64,000 nucleotides of DNA from Anthonomus grandis grandis. Its lineage: Eukaryota > Arthropoda > Insecta > Coleoptera > Curculionidae. This document shows positions 1-10,558 of this stretch, one piece after another. Made by a program: the position numbers and the translations under genes. The DNA lies in assembly GCF_022605725.1 (NCBI RefSeq), contig NC_065549.1, positions 2,790,001 through 2,854,000 of the forward strand, given 5' to 3'. Under the pieces are notes generated by a model. That model did not search any database. It was not told the origin of the DNA and saw nothing but the letters and a program-made list of their open reading frames with translations. How positions within the stretch are numbered: position 1 is the stretch's first letter; every line of letters starts with the position of its first letter.

Positions 1-319
1 AATAAGCCCAATCAGCATAAGTTCTTATTTTATTTATTTAAATAATATCGTGATAATAACACGCGTAAGGAAAAAGGAAACGTAAATTTTTAATTGGCGG
101 TGTAATCTTTAAGATACATTTGATGGCAGCATTGCTATAATTCCCAGTGCCACAGGTGGTCAACTGTTCATTCTTCAGTCCTTCAATCAATCGGCCGGCA
201 TTAATTTGTTTTAAGGTTTTTTCGTTTCGTTAAGTGTTAAAATTGCATAAGAAAAAAATGGATATATTCGTTGAAGATAAACTTAAGGAGTGGGGTTTAT
301 TGGACCAACTCCAGGAGCA
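1..319 (+). repeat. Left arm of the 3.9-kb inverted repeat
   Basis: Left inverted arm, mirrored at 3616-3945. The ATG at about 258 opens a frame reading MDIFVEDKLKEWGLLDQLQE, then reaches a GT-rich stretch (GTAGGTAGGTAATTAGG) that could be a splice donor. The same frame is preserved in the other arm. Confidence 0.75.
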
Positions 320-921
320 GTTTGTAGGTAGGTAATTAGGTAAGCACCATATTTTTTTTGCATTTATTGGATAACTTGGAATTTACTGGATATTTTGATG
401 TTTAGACAGGTAGCTGGTACCTATTTAGTTTTTCAGTGATAACTGATAACTTTACAGTAGAATAGATAAGTAGGTATACTTACTTTTTTTACATCTTTTT
501 TATCTTTGTACCTATTCAATTTTAATGTAGAGGTCGGTTAAATTTGTAACCTTTATTGCATTTGTATTTCAATTTGTATTACAAAATGGTATCTACTTAA
601 TCATAGTTTGGATATGTTACTATGGTAATTAAACTATTATCAACAAACTAAAAACCTTTTAAAATTAAATTTTAAAAATTTCTTAAAAATTACCTAGGCT
701 ATTACTATTAAAACAAATAATTAAGATTTGTTTTTATTGGATAGGAAGGAAGGCTCCTGTAGATATATCGTGTCCACCAAGATCCCCTAAACTTACATGG
801 AGCTACAAAGGAGGCAGGAGGCAGTGTAAAATATCTATGGAAAAAACTTAGGTTTGAAACGATTGAAGAAAATATTTAATACAATTAAATAAATTGTTAA
901 AATAAAGAAACAGCTTTTTTT
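320..921. other. AT-rich interior, nothing coding
   Basis: AT-rich sequence between the outer arm and the inner foldback. A somewhat less AT-rich patch at about 745-840 (AAGGCTCCTGTAG to GGAGGCAGTG) could be an exon relic of the element, but it has no recognisable motif. Confidence 0.4.
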
Positions 922-2334
922 TATCCTGTTTTTCCCAGGCCCACTAGAATTTACTATTACACAGATTTATGACGAAATTCTCTAAAATGTATTTTAAATT
1001 TTTAAACAATTTGTTTATTTTTTTTATACAAATATATTGATTATTTTTAAATTTTTATGAATATAAATACAAAACATTGTAATAAAAAACTCCAGTTCTT
1101 ATGTTAATTTGATATACAAACCTAAAATAAGTAACCTACACTATATTTAAATTTATAAAACAATATATAGTATTATTATACACAATTTGTAATAAAATTT
1201 AATAGTTGAAATGAAAGAAAATAAAATATATTGTTAAAACAACCTACACTAACGTGTGTATTTAAAATGCACAAATTGTGTTTTTTTCCTGTACATACCA
1301 TGTTAAAAAAACACTAAGAGTTTGCTTTTTTACTGAATAATTATATTAAATAAATATAAAATATTGTCGAATTTAAGTACACAAATAGTGTACTATATAT
1401 ACAATAAAATAAATCAAATTGATACACAATTTGTTGATTATAGAACCACAGTTGTTTAAACACAATAGCATAGAGAAATTCTACACAAATTGATTCTGTA
1501 CCATTTCCAGAATCAAATTGTATGTAAAATCTATACAATTGTTGAATTTTTATTCACCTATTTTTAAGAGTGTACGTGATTATTACAGTGTTTACATTAG
1601 CGGGTTTTCTATTGTAAACAGTATTTGTCTGAACTAACTTATATTTATTTCATATACGGGGTGATTTTAAAATTCTGATTACCTAATGTAATAATGGCTG
1701 GAGGAAGTACTATGGATGACGGTGATCCAGGAAGCACACTCTTAAAAATAGGTGAATAAAAATTCAACAATTGTATAGATTTTACATACAATTTGATTCT
1801 GGAAATGGTACAGAATCAATTTATGTAGAATTTCTCTATGCTATTGTGTTTAAACAACTGTGGTTCTATAATCAACAAATTGTGTATCAATTTGATTTAT
1901 TTTATTGTATATATAGTACACTATTTGTGTACTTAAATTCGACAATATTTTATATTTATTTAATATAATTGTTCAGTAAATAAGCAAACTCTTAGTGTTT
2001 TTTTAAGATGGTATGTACAGGAAAAAAACACAATTTGTGCATTTTAAATACACACGTTAGTGTAGGTTGTTTTTAGAATATATTTTATTTTCTTTCATTT
2101 CAACTATAAAATTTTATTACAAATTGTGTATATTAATACTATATATTGTTTTATAAATTTAAATATAGTGTAGGTTATTTATTATAGGTTTGTATATCAA
2201 ACTAACATAAAAACTGGAGTTTTTTATTAGAATGTTTTGTATTTATATTCACAAAAATTTAAAATACATTTTAGAGAATTTTGTCATAAATCTGTGTAAT
2301 AATAAATTCTAGGGCGCCTGGGAAAAACAGGATA
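922..2334. mobile_element. Foldback element with ~650-bp arms and 163-bp loop
   Basis: Arms 922-1573 and 1737-2334 are near-perfect inverted copies, starting TATCCTGTTTTTCCCAGG and ending CCTGGGAAAAACAGGATA. The same 65-codon open frame therefore appears on both strands (1341-1538 minus, 1771-1968 plus); this is a consequence of the palindrome and not evidence of a gene. The arms are rich in short ACAAATTGTG-type repeats. The loop at 1574-1736 contains a 21-codon frame starting MAGGSTMDDGDPG (about 1694-1759). Without a transposase this is best read as a foldback-type non-autonomous transposon nested in the larger element. Confidence 0.75.
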
Positions 2335-2743
2335 GGTCATAATTTGATTAAAATAAAATAAGTCTTGTAAAAAATGGCAAATAAGTGAGGCCCAACGTTT
2401 GGTAAGAAAAGAAGTCATATTAGAAACATACAGATTGAATATGTATTTTCCTAATTTGACTTATTTTCCATATTGACTGTTTTTCCCAAGCACTCTAACA
2501 TTTATGTTTTTATAAAAATTTTAGTTGTATAGGTAGGGTAAAAATATTCAATTGTTTTAAAGAAACATTTTTTTATTTAAATACCTTTTAAAAAAGTACA
2601 TATAACCTCCACAACAAAATAAAAAAACTTTAGTAGTAGTATTACAAATACACATTAGAAACGCAAATAGGAACTTAAAATGGAAATTCTTAGTTGTAAA
2701 AACAGGATTTTAACCTAAAGGCTAATAAACACATACATTTATG
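2335..2743. other. AT-rich interval, no gene seen
   Basis: No convincing coding or repeat structure. A TGTTTTTCCCAAGCACTCTA stretch near 2478 resembles the outer end of the preceding foldback (TGTTTTTCCCAGGC) and may be a relic end of the same family. Confidence 0.4.
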
Positions 2744-2745
2744 TA

Positions 2746-2941
2746 CAGGGTCATTTTTTATATTTGCGTGCCCATAAACAGGGGTAATTTAAGTGATAGA
2801 GAAAAACTTTTTATACAAAAGTTGCATACTTTTTTCCGTATTATCTTCTAGATTTGTAAAAAAAAACAAAAACGCATTGCAAAGTTATATCACTAATATT
2901 AACCCCTGTATATGGGCTCGCAAATATAAAAAATGACCCTG
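2746..2941. mobile_element. 196-bp MITE, CAGGGTC ends, TA target duplication
   Basis: CAGGGTCATTTTTTATATTT at the left is mirrored by AAATATAAAAAATGACCCTG at the right, and the inverted match continues inward to ACAGGGGTAA/TTAACCCCTG. TA lies directly outside both ends (2744-2745, 2942-2943). CAGGG termini with TA duplication are typical of Tc1/mariner-derived MITEs. Confidence 0.75.
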
Positions 2942-3036
2942 TACATATAATATGTATGTAGTTACTTAACATTTACAGTATATCAGGCGGGTAATTGTAA
3001 CAATCATTTACTGCTATCAATTTTTTTTTAACACAT

Positions 3037-3234
3037 GGTGTTGAAAATTGCACTTTTCATAACTTAAGGAGGCTTTAGAGCTAATTCTGTTAAAAATAGA
3101 AAAAAAAACCTCAGAAATCATTTAAAAAGTTTAAATTAAAATCACGAAATGGAAAATTGAAATATGTTTTTTCTTCATAACAGAATTAGCTTTAGATCCC
3201 TTTTAAAGTCATAAAAAGTGCCATTTTCAACACC
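3037..3234. mobile_element. ~200-bp palindromic MITE
   Basis: GGTGTTGAAAATTGCACTTT near 3037 is mirrored by AAAGTGCCATTTTCAACACC ending at 3234. The arms extend about 55-60 bp to GCTAATTCTGTTA/TAACAGAATTAGC. Flanks are T/A-rich, so the target duplication is not resolvable. Confidence 0.65.
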
Positions 3235-3615
3235 TTATATTAAAAAAATAGTTAACAAGTATGACATTATGATACATAAACATTTTTAACATTTTATGTA
3301 GAATTTAAAAATGTGTTGACTATAGGGTGGTTCGTTTACAATAAGTAAGGTTTTGGCATGTTTACATATACCGGATTTTCATATCCCATGGAAATCAAAA
3401 TGATTGTTATTTCGTTTTAAATCGCCCTTCATCAATTTATTTCAAAATCACTTAATAAAAATAAATGACACAACAAAACGAAAAAACTTAAAAGATAATA
3501 GAAATACCTAATAGGAACGTAATTAGGAACTTAACGAAAATTCTTATGTAGATACATACCTACATGTTAACAACATACAGTTTTAAGCTAAGGGTTTTAT
3601 TTACAAGTACATATA
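3235..3615. other. AT-rich interval, no gene seen
   Basis: Lies between the small MITE and the right outer arm. No open frame or repeat structure that I can support. Confidence 0.4.
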
Positions 3616-3945
3616 TGCTCCTGGAGTTGGTCCAATAAACCCCACTCCTTAAGTTTATCTTCAACGAATATATCCATATTTTTCTTATGCAATTTTAACA
3701 CTTTTAACACTTAATGAAACGAAAAAACCTTAAAACAAATTAATGCCGGTCGGTTGATTGAAGGACTGAAGAATGAACAGTTGAACACCTTGGCACTGGG
3801 AATTATAGCAATGCTGCTAAATCAAAGGTATCTTAAAGATTACACCGCCAATTAAAAAAGTTACGTTTCCTTTTTCCTTGCGCGTGTTATTATCACGATA
3901 TTATTTAAATAAATAAAATTAGAACTTATGCTGATTGGGCTTATT
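3616..3945 (-). repeat. Right arm of the 3.9-kb inverted repeat
   Basis: Inverted copy of 1-319. It differs by a short tandem duplication (GTGTTAAAA repeated) just before the ATG. The MDIFVEDKLKEW frame is kept on the minus strand. Confidence 0.75.
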
Positions 3946-4493
3946 TTTAAATATCCTATTAAATCATTTTCAATTAACAACTTTAAATCGACTGCAAATT
4001 TTGATGCATACCTTTACAACTGTTTAATATTGAATGCGGCAAAGGCAAGGGCGTCGGACGCTTCCTCCTTTATACACAATTGTGTATTATAACTACACAA
4101 TACATGTTTTAAAATTCTACAATTGTGAAGGGCTATTAGCAAGAATCTTTTTTAATCTACACAATTGTAAATAAAATCAACACAAGCCAGAATAAAAAAT
4201 TAATTAAAAATTGTAGTAAAAATATACTTGGTTATTAGATTTTTTACCAAACTGCATTGGATTTAAAAAAAATGTAGAATATTTATACACATTATCTTAA
4301 TAATTAATATCCACTTATGGTGTATTAATTTAATATGCAATAATTGTATGAAATATACACATTAAAACATATACAAAATGCCTAAGAATTTTTATACAGG
4401 ACTGTGAGATATTATTTAACAATTGTGTATTAAAATTAAACATTTTTTTTACACAACAAAATGTGAAAAAATCCATCAGGATTTTTCTGTGTG
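3946..4493. other. AT-rich spacer with ACAATTGT repeats
   Basis: No gene seen. Several short palindromic words of the ACACAATTGTGT type lie at 4074-4170, 4345 and 4420; the foldback arms at 922-2334 carry related words. A short GC-richer patch sits at 4030-4072. Confidence 0.4.
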
Positions 4494-4659
4494 CAGTGGC
4501 GGCTTTTGGGGTAGAGCCACAGTACCATGGCTCTACCTAATAAACGTTGAAAATAAAAAAAATAATTTATTTTTTAAATTTTACTTCAGTCCAAAAAAAT
4601 ATCTGTATATTAATATTTAATACCAATTATAAAATTAAAATACTGGAACGCAGCCAGTG

Positions 4660-4692
4660 CAAGATTCCGCAAATTTCGCTAATGCGGAATCG
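4660..4692. repeat. GATTCCGCA hairpin
   Basis: GATTCCGCA and TGCGGAATC flank a short loop, so this stretch can form a hairpin. It lies in the CAGTGGCGGCT element just left of the hAT insertion. Confidence 0.5.
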
Positions 4693-4737
4693 AAGACGTA
4701 GTTGTCGCGCCAGGCCCCGTATCGATGCATGTTACAT

Positions 4738-4745
4738 CGAATAAT
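4738..4745. repeat. hAT target-site duplication, left
   Basis: CGAATAAT, identical to 7707-7714. Confidence 0.9.
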
Positions 4746-7706
4746 CAGTGTTGCCAGGTCTCATGATTTATCATGAGATCTCATGATTTTGACTTACATC
4801 TCATGATATCATGATTTTGTCTAAAAATCTTAAGATTTAAAATCGTAACTCAGAATATTAGTCGTAAAAATAAAAATAAAATAAAAATAACCTAAAACTA
4901 CAACTAAATGTACACATATAAATATCATAAAGCCTTAAATAATATCCGCACAGCCCTATATAAACGGGAAATACTGACGAGTATGGGGATTCCCCGAGAT
5001 TCTCGGATATTTCTACGGGCTATATTTTTCACGAAGTTTTATGCATTTGCTCGTGTATTTGGTATTGTAAAGCATTATTTGTGAGTTGAAAATAATTAAA
5101 AAATATGAGTGACAGTGATTCTAGTAGTTCTAGTAGTAGTACATCCAAGAGTATATCTCTTCCAGGACCTAGCAAGAAAAGAAAGGTTTATAAGCAAAAT
5201 TTTAAAAAGGAATGGAAAAATATACCGGGTTTGCAATGGATCGAGAACAGCAGAAAGGGGACAGGCTTTGCCTGGTAGGTATTTATGATATTTTAAGTTA
5301 AGGTACTTTCTGTAAAAATAAGTGCAATTTGGATTTATTGAGTACAAAATCTAAATTCACTTATAATAATGTTAAATCGAGAATTAAATGATAATATGAG
5401 TTACTGAATCGTAACTAATTAAAATTTGCTTTAATGCGGATATATATAATTTAAGGCGAACAAAACTTTTATTTTAATGGAGGTAAACGTTTTTTTTTTT
5501 TAATTTAAGGTGCGATTACTGTAAATGTGATGTTAAGGTATCTGCAGGGAAAACCCAACTAGTAAAACATTCTGAGACTGAAAAGCATGTTAAAGCTTTG
5601 CAGAGAGCATCAATGGGCAAGCAAAGTCAAGTAAAAATAAGTCAAATGTTTGCAGAAAGTTCTAAAAAAATAAGCATTGAAGAAAAAGCGAAAGAAGGAA
5701 TTATAAGAACTGCGGGGTTTCTAGCCGAACATAATCTCCCTATGAATTTGATGGAGCATTTCATCGATTATCTCAATGCTGTAGGCACTGATTCAGATAT
5801 TGTCAAACAAATGAAATGTAAACGAACAAAGATGTCAAGAGTTTTACAAAAAGTTACAGGCTTGTCTCAAGAATCTTGGCTACTTGGCCTAATGAGGGAT
5901 AGTAAATTTAGCATTATCATAGATGAGTCTACTGATAACTCGTGCACCAAACATTTATGTTTAGTTGTAAGAATGTGCATTAATTTTGACATTAAAGACA
6001 ACTTTTTGGCGTTAATCCCAGTAGTAGAGACCACAGGGGCTGCACTTTATGAAATTTTAATCAACTTCCTTACCGAAAATGGTGTTCCATATAAGTCAAA
6101 CTTTATTGGCTTTGCTTCAGATGGAGCGAGCAACATGGTTGGCGTTAATAATTCTGTGGTCAGTCGATTGCGAGAAAATATTCCAGGTATATTCATAATG
6201 AAATGCATATGCCATAGCTTTCATTTGTGTGCATCATATGCATGGCACAAGTTGCCTGAGGAAGTGGAACAATTTGCGAGAGAAGTAAGCTATACGCTAA
6301 TAAAATAAATGTATACTTAATTAAAAAATATAATTTTTTACAGGTATATAACTATTTTTCAAATAGTCCGAAGAGAGTGGAAGAATATAAGGAATTCCAG
6401 GAATTTGCAAATGTCTCAATATCGAAGATTTTACATCCTAGCCAGACACGTTGGTTATCTCTGGAATGCGTGGTTAAAAGGCTTCTTAATCAATATGAAG
6501 CTTTGAGGTTGTATTTCGTAGATCAGGCGTCTCTTAAAATCAGTCAAGCAAATATTATTTTAGAAAAACTAAACACGCCCGAAAATAAATTATACTTATC
6601 ATTTTTATCGCATGTACTACCTATTTTTAATAGCTTAAACAAATTAATGCAAAGCGAATCGCCCAAAATTCACGTTATTTATAAAGAGGTTGCTAGAACA
6701 GTTAAAACAATTTTAGATTATTATATTAAGGACGAATATCTAAATGCCAACATTGAAAATATAGATTTTAAAGACCCTAGACTTTTTTTAAATTTAAATG
6801 ACATGTACTTTTCTGCCCACATAAACTCTGCCGATCTGGAGAAAAACCGACTCGACATGGTAAAATTAAGATGTCTAGACTTTTATATTGAGAGTGTGGA
6901 GCAAATATTGTCAAGATTTCCACTTAAAAACTCTGTGTTTCAGAAATTAGAATTTCTAGATCCTGAGGTAGTTAAATCAAGAAAAATCAGGTCTATAAGT
7001 AATGTTTCTATGTTGTTTCAAAATTTAATTCCTGCTGATATGCAAGTTATTGACAATGAATGGTTGTTACTTAGAAATTATGAAATTAATTTTACCTGGA
7101 AAGGTATTTGCGATTTTTGGGGTAAAATTGCTAAGATTAAATGTGTGGAAAATACAGAATCCCGGTTTCCCAATTTAAGTAATTTTGTGTTTAATTTATT
7201 AACTTTGCCGCATTCCAGTGCTAACGTAGAGAGGGTGTTTAGTCAGATAAATTTAAACAAAACAAAACAGAGAAATCGGTTGAAAACTCCTATGATAGCT
7301 GCTATACTGCACACCAAAAGTTTAGTGGGCAGAGAAAACCGTATTTGTTCAAATTTTCCAATAGGAAAAGATTTGCTTAAAAAATTAAATAAACAAATTT
7401 ATGATTCCGATGAGTCAGAATAAAATAACGGATATTTCGGATTTTTGTTTTTCAGTTATTTACTTTAAGATTATGTACGTTTGTTTACTTTAACATATAA
7501 TTTTATGTTTTTATTTAAATTTGTTAATAAAAAAGTAGATATTTTGGTACTTGTATCTTTATTTCATCAAAAAAATATTTTAATAAAAATAATGTATGTT
7601 TTTTTTTAAATAAGGCTTAAAACGCCATCTCATGATTTTTTTTCCAAAACTCATGATTTTTGGTTACATTTTTCATGATTTCATTTTATTTCACCTGGCA
7701 ACACTG
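4746..7706 (+). mobile_element. Intact autonomous-looking hAT transposon with perfect 8-bp TSD
   Basis: The left end CAGTGTTGCCAGGT is exactly mirrored by ACCTGGCAACACTG ending at 7706. The 8-bp sequence CGAATAAT lies immediately outside both ends (4738-4745 and 7707-7714), the target duplication length expected of hAT elements. Both subterminal regions contain several TCATGATT motifs (4763-4815 and 7626-7683), plausible transposase binding sites. The transposase frame inside (5105-7423) is uninterrupted. Identical target duplications and an open frame point to a recent insertion. Confidence 0.92.
5105..7423 (+). CDS. hAT transposase, three exons, 674 aa
   Basis: Cut-and-paste transposase that would act in the nucleus on the ends of the 4746-7706 element. 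Exons 5105-5274, 5510-6284 and 6344-7423 are joined at GT/AG introns with matching phase; the total of 2025 nt is an exact codon multiple with no stop before 7421-7423. The start is the ATG opening MSDSDSSSSSS; a basic PSKKRKV nuclear-localisation-like motif is at residues 22-28. A BED-type zinc finger spans the first intron (C58, C61, H77, H83). The RNase H-like core shows IIIDESTD (D about 195) and FASDGASNM (D about 261). The C-terminal hAT dimerisation segment HSSANVERVFS carries the probable catalytic Glu near 611. An AATAAA lies near 7527. A domesticated host gene is unlikely because ends and target duplications are intact. Confidence 0.88.
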
Positions 7707-7714
7707 CGAATAAT
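7707..7714. repeat. hAT target-site duplication, right
   Basis: CGAATAAT, identical to 4738-4745. Confidence 0.9.
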
Positions 7715-8028
7715 CACAGCAAATGTCCTTAAAACAACGTGGTGCTACGGCAAATTAAATAATTTTGGGCCAGGCTCCAAACCAATAGAATCTTTTCTAG
7801 CAAAACGTGCGTGATACTGTTTGTTTTGATTATTCATAGGGCGTTCGGCGTTCGTGGTTCCGTAGAGATCTTTTATTTTATTTGGCTGGCGTTTTCGGCT
7901 TTGTTGGTGTTTTTTATTTTTATTAAATATTAAAAACAATGAATAAAATTAGTTTTTTAAAAGCAAATCCATTTCCAAATTAGATCAAGGTTTGGCCCTA
8001 CCTCCCTGAACTGTCACGAGCCGCCACT
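7715..8028. other. Right half of the CAGTGGCGGCT element, no gene
   Basis: Non-coding as far as I can see. Open frames here lack any motif. It ends in the GAGCCGCCACTG terminus. Confidence 0.45.
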
Positions 8029-8029
8029 G

Positions 8030-9124
8030 CCAGGAAGTAATTGTGCTAAATGTAATTTAGTATTTGATGACATTAAGTCGATAATACAATGTACCAGGTG
8101 TTCTAAGTATTATCATGGAAAGTGTGTTAATGTTGACATGCGCGGTTTTCATTTGAGAAAATCGACATGGAAATGTGAATCGTGTGATCCCTCTGCATTT
8201 AGTGATGGTGCATACAAAACAGAGCGCGCTAGGAAAAGAAGTCGAACAGATGACATTCTTATTGATTTAGATGATGTAGGAGATATTATGGCCACCTTGC
8301 AGCTCTTAGCCAGTAAAACTAACGAGTTAAATCAAAAAGTCGATCTCCTGTTAAACGAAAACCAAAATTTGAAACGTGAAATTGCCAGCCTGAAGGAATG
8401 TAAGCCGTCAACAGCCCCATCAAGTGTGAACTCCAAGTTGTCATATGCTGCAGCAATAGGCACCAAAAGTAAAGCAAAAGTGTCCGGAGAAAGACGTAAA
8501 GCAAGTGAAGGAGGATTTGAGAAAGAAAGTCAATCCTACTGTTATTGGAGCCGGTTTATCGCTAGGAAAAGCAACTAAAACTGGCGGCGTTATCATTAAG
8601 TGTGGCAATGAGAAGGAGCTAACTTCGATTCAGTCGCAGATCGAGAATAACATGGGTGACAACTACAGTGTTGAGGTACCGAAACTTTTAGAGCACATGA
8701 TTAAGGTGGTAAGCATTAATGAGTCTAAGTACAACCTATCAGATAATGAAATTTTGGCCAAAATAATGTTCCAGAATCTCTAAAAATTCAAATTGTGAGA
8801 AAAACTAAAATCATAAGCAAATAGTTCAATATGATCTTGGAAGTTGATGCTACCTCGTATGCAGTGTTTATTGAAAAGGAGAAGATGAACATTGGTTGGA
8901 ACCGTTGTCCTGTCTTCAACGAATATGGTATCCGAAGTTGTTTCAAGTGCTGTCGACATGGTCATTTACTGAAAGAGTGTAAAGAAAATAAAGTGTGTGC
9001 AAAGTGTAGTGGATCCCATGATGTTAAAGAATGTAATGTAGGTAGCGTTAAGTGTATCAATTGTGTAGTATCTAATGAAAAGTATGGTCTTAGGCTAAAC
9101 GTCAATACGTTTCTTGGGATGTAA
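8030..9124 (+). pseudogene. Non-LTR retrotransposon ORF1 (PHD finger, coiled coil, CCHC knuckles)
   Basis: Gag-like RNA-binding ORF1 protein of an insect Jockey/CR1-group retrotransposon, 5' truncated at 8030 by the CAGTGGCGGCT end. The first visible domain is a PHD-type zinc finger: CAKC, then CTRC, YYHGKC and WKCESC at about 8042-8195. A heptad-like segment starting LLASKTNELNQKV (about 8295-8400) suggests a coiled coil. The frame shifts near 8510; the continuation is 8505-8783, then 8831-9124. The last part has knuckles CFKCCRHGHLLKEC and CAKCSGSHDVKEC. At least two frame breaks make it a pseudogene. Identification rests on the PHD plus coiled coil plus knuckle order. Confidence 0.75.
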
Positions 9125-9339
9125 CTAGTTGTGATTCATATAAGCGAATTGAAGAGTTACGAAGGAATAAATATATTAAGTAGCAATTAAACCTAAATAT
9201 TGCACTTAACACTAACATTGTTTATTTTAATTGCCAATGTTATCTAAACAACAAAGATAACATTATTTTACTAGTAAATGACTGGAGGCCTAAGATCTGA
9301 AGTGAGACTCACGTAACGCCGGTTATTGAACCATGTGAG

Positions 9340-10275
9340 TTGATTATTGATGGGTACAATTTGGAGCAAAGCACTAGTAACAACAGTAGAACAGGTGGGG
9401 TCTTGGCCCTTATTAGAAACGATATTAGATATAAGGTGCGGTCTGTATTGTCTATTGATGATTATGTCTGGTTGTGTCTGTCTGTCTGGACTGTCTTTTG
9501 AGCTATCTATGGGTGGAGGTAAATATTTGTACTCTGTTTTGTACCATTCGCCTCAGAAACAAGATGCCAAATTTATAGAGTTTTTTGGGGGATACTAAAG
9601 CAAGTTAGTGGATTTAATGGCACTAACATTATTCTTGGGGATTTTAATTTTGATTTATACCAATGGGTTTAGTCAAATAATTAAGACTCCAACTAGAATA
9701 GTCCAAAGAAGTCAGACTCTGATCGATTATTTAATTTCAAATCACAAATCTCTTTCGCATAAAGTCCATCAAACTCCTAAAATCACTGACTATTCTATTA
9801 TATCAATTTCTATGGATCACTCGAAGGAACAGCCAATGGATATAGTAAGATATTCTAGGTCTTTTAAAAACTACAAATGCCATAAACTTCAGGAAGAACT
9901 GCTTACATGCAATTGGAATAGAAATAGTTCAGATGTTGACTTACTAGCTAATACTTTTGTCACAGATATTAGAACAATTCTTGACACTATGTGCCCAAAG
10001 ATTAAAATTGTACAAAAACAGAAATATGCCAATAAAAAATGGATAACTCAAGATATAAGGGAGCAAATGCAGGAAAGGGATCGATTATATAAAAAGGCTG
10101 CCATTGAAAATAACGACAACATTTGGAATGAATATAAGGCTATATGAAATAACATAGTAAGCAAGATAAGTAGAAAAGGATAGATTTTTTGCGAATACCA
10201 TAGATCTAAATAAAAATAATCAAAAAGAACTCTGGAAAAATCTGAAGACGCTTTTGCCAGGAAAAAAACCAAAAC
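9340..10275 (+). pseudogene. Non-LTR ORF2 remnant: endonuclease domain
   Basis: Apurinic-like endonuclease portion of ORF2 from the same element, broken by several frame changes. In turn one can read an SRTGGVLALIRNDI block (about 9385-9430), YSVLYHSPQ (about 9530-9560), LGDFNFDLYQ (about 9632-9664), then IKTPTR (about 9682) and QTLIDYLISN (about 9712-9746). The frame 9608-10147 continues into the linker with KKWITQDIREQMQERDRLY. The reverse transcriptase is absent: the copy ends near 10275 after an LWKNLKTLLPGKKP block and passes into mariner sequence. Confidence 0.7.
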
Positions 10276-10296
10276 ATGCATAGTCCGCCAAAATCA

Positions 10297-10556
10297 TGTG
10301 CGGCGTTTAAATCGGTATATTGAGGTTGGAAGAAGACATTTTGAACAATTGTTATTATGGTATCATGTACAAAAGGTAAAAATAAATGCAGCAGATCCTA
10401 TTTAGGTAATTAATGTTTTTTATAAATTTTAATGCGTCTTAGGGCCGTAGTGGCGTAGTGACACATTTCCGAACATGGGTTCCTATACTTAAATGGATTC
10501 TACTGTTGCACTGAACAACCCCTAGAAGTTTGATCCCATAGTTCTGAAACACCCTG
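10297..10556 (+). mobile_element. 3' remnant of a mariner-like element
   Basis: Bases 10300-10353 read RRLNRYIEVGRRHFEQLL, clearly related to the C-terminus of the mariner transposase at about 15205-15260 (RRRLDACIDVGGAHFEQLL). The right end CTGAAACACCCTG at 10544-10556 is followed by TA. The outer ~45 bp resemble the terminus at about 33085-33132 (ACAACCCC, AAGTTTG, GAAACACCCTG in order). The 5' part of the element is missing. Confidence 0.65.
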
Positions 10557-10558
10557 TA

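Larger units (their letters stand above)
1..3945. mobile_element. Large TIR element, ~320-bp inverted arms
   Basis: Bases 1-319 recur in inverted orientation at 3616-3945 with only scattered substitutions and small indels. Both arms end with AATAAGCCCAATCAGC at the outer edge and a CTCCAGGAGCA segment at the inner edge. The left end coincides with the start of the window, so the true terminus and any target duplication cannot be checked. Each arm contains the same short coding-like start (about 258-319 on + and its mirror): an ATG followed by an open frame beginning MDIFVEDKLKEW, reminiscent of the first helix of a SAM-like domain. No transposase is visible between the arms; the interior is occupied by other repeats. 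I infer a non-autonomous or gutted DNA transposon of unknown superfamily. Confidence 0.7.
4494..8029. mobile_element. Relic hAT-like element, CAGTGGCGGCT ends, interrupted by an intact hAT
   Basis: CAGTGGCGGCTTTTGGGG at 4494 pairs with an inverted copy ending AGCCGCCACTG at 8029; GGTAGAGCC/GGCCCTACC also match just inside. Removing the 2.97-kb hAT inserted at 4738-7714 leaves an element of about 570 bp without coding capacity. The flanks (TCTGTGTG left, CCAGGAAG right) are not a duplication, so the pairing of these two ends as a single insertion is plausible but unproven. The right end abuts a truncated retrotransposon reading frame at 8030. Confidence 0.5.

Noticed and set aside
1341..1968. 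Two 65-codon frames with near-identical products on opposite strands
   Set aside because: They are mirror images produced by the foldback palindrome; no start context, domain or conservation signal.
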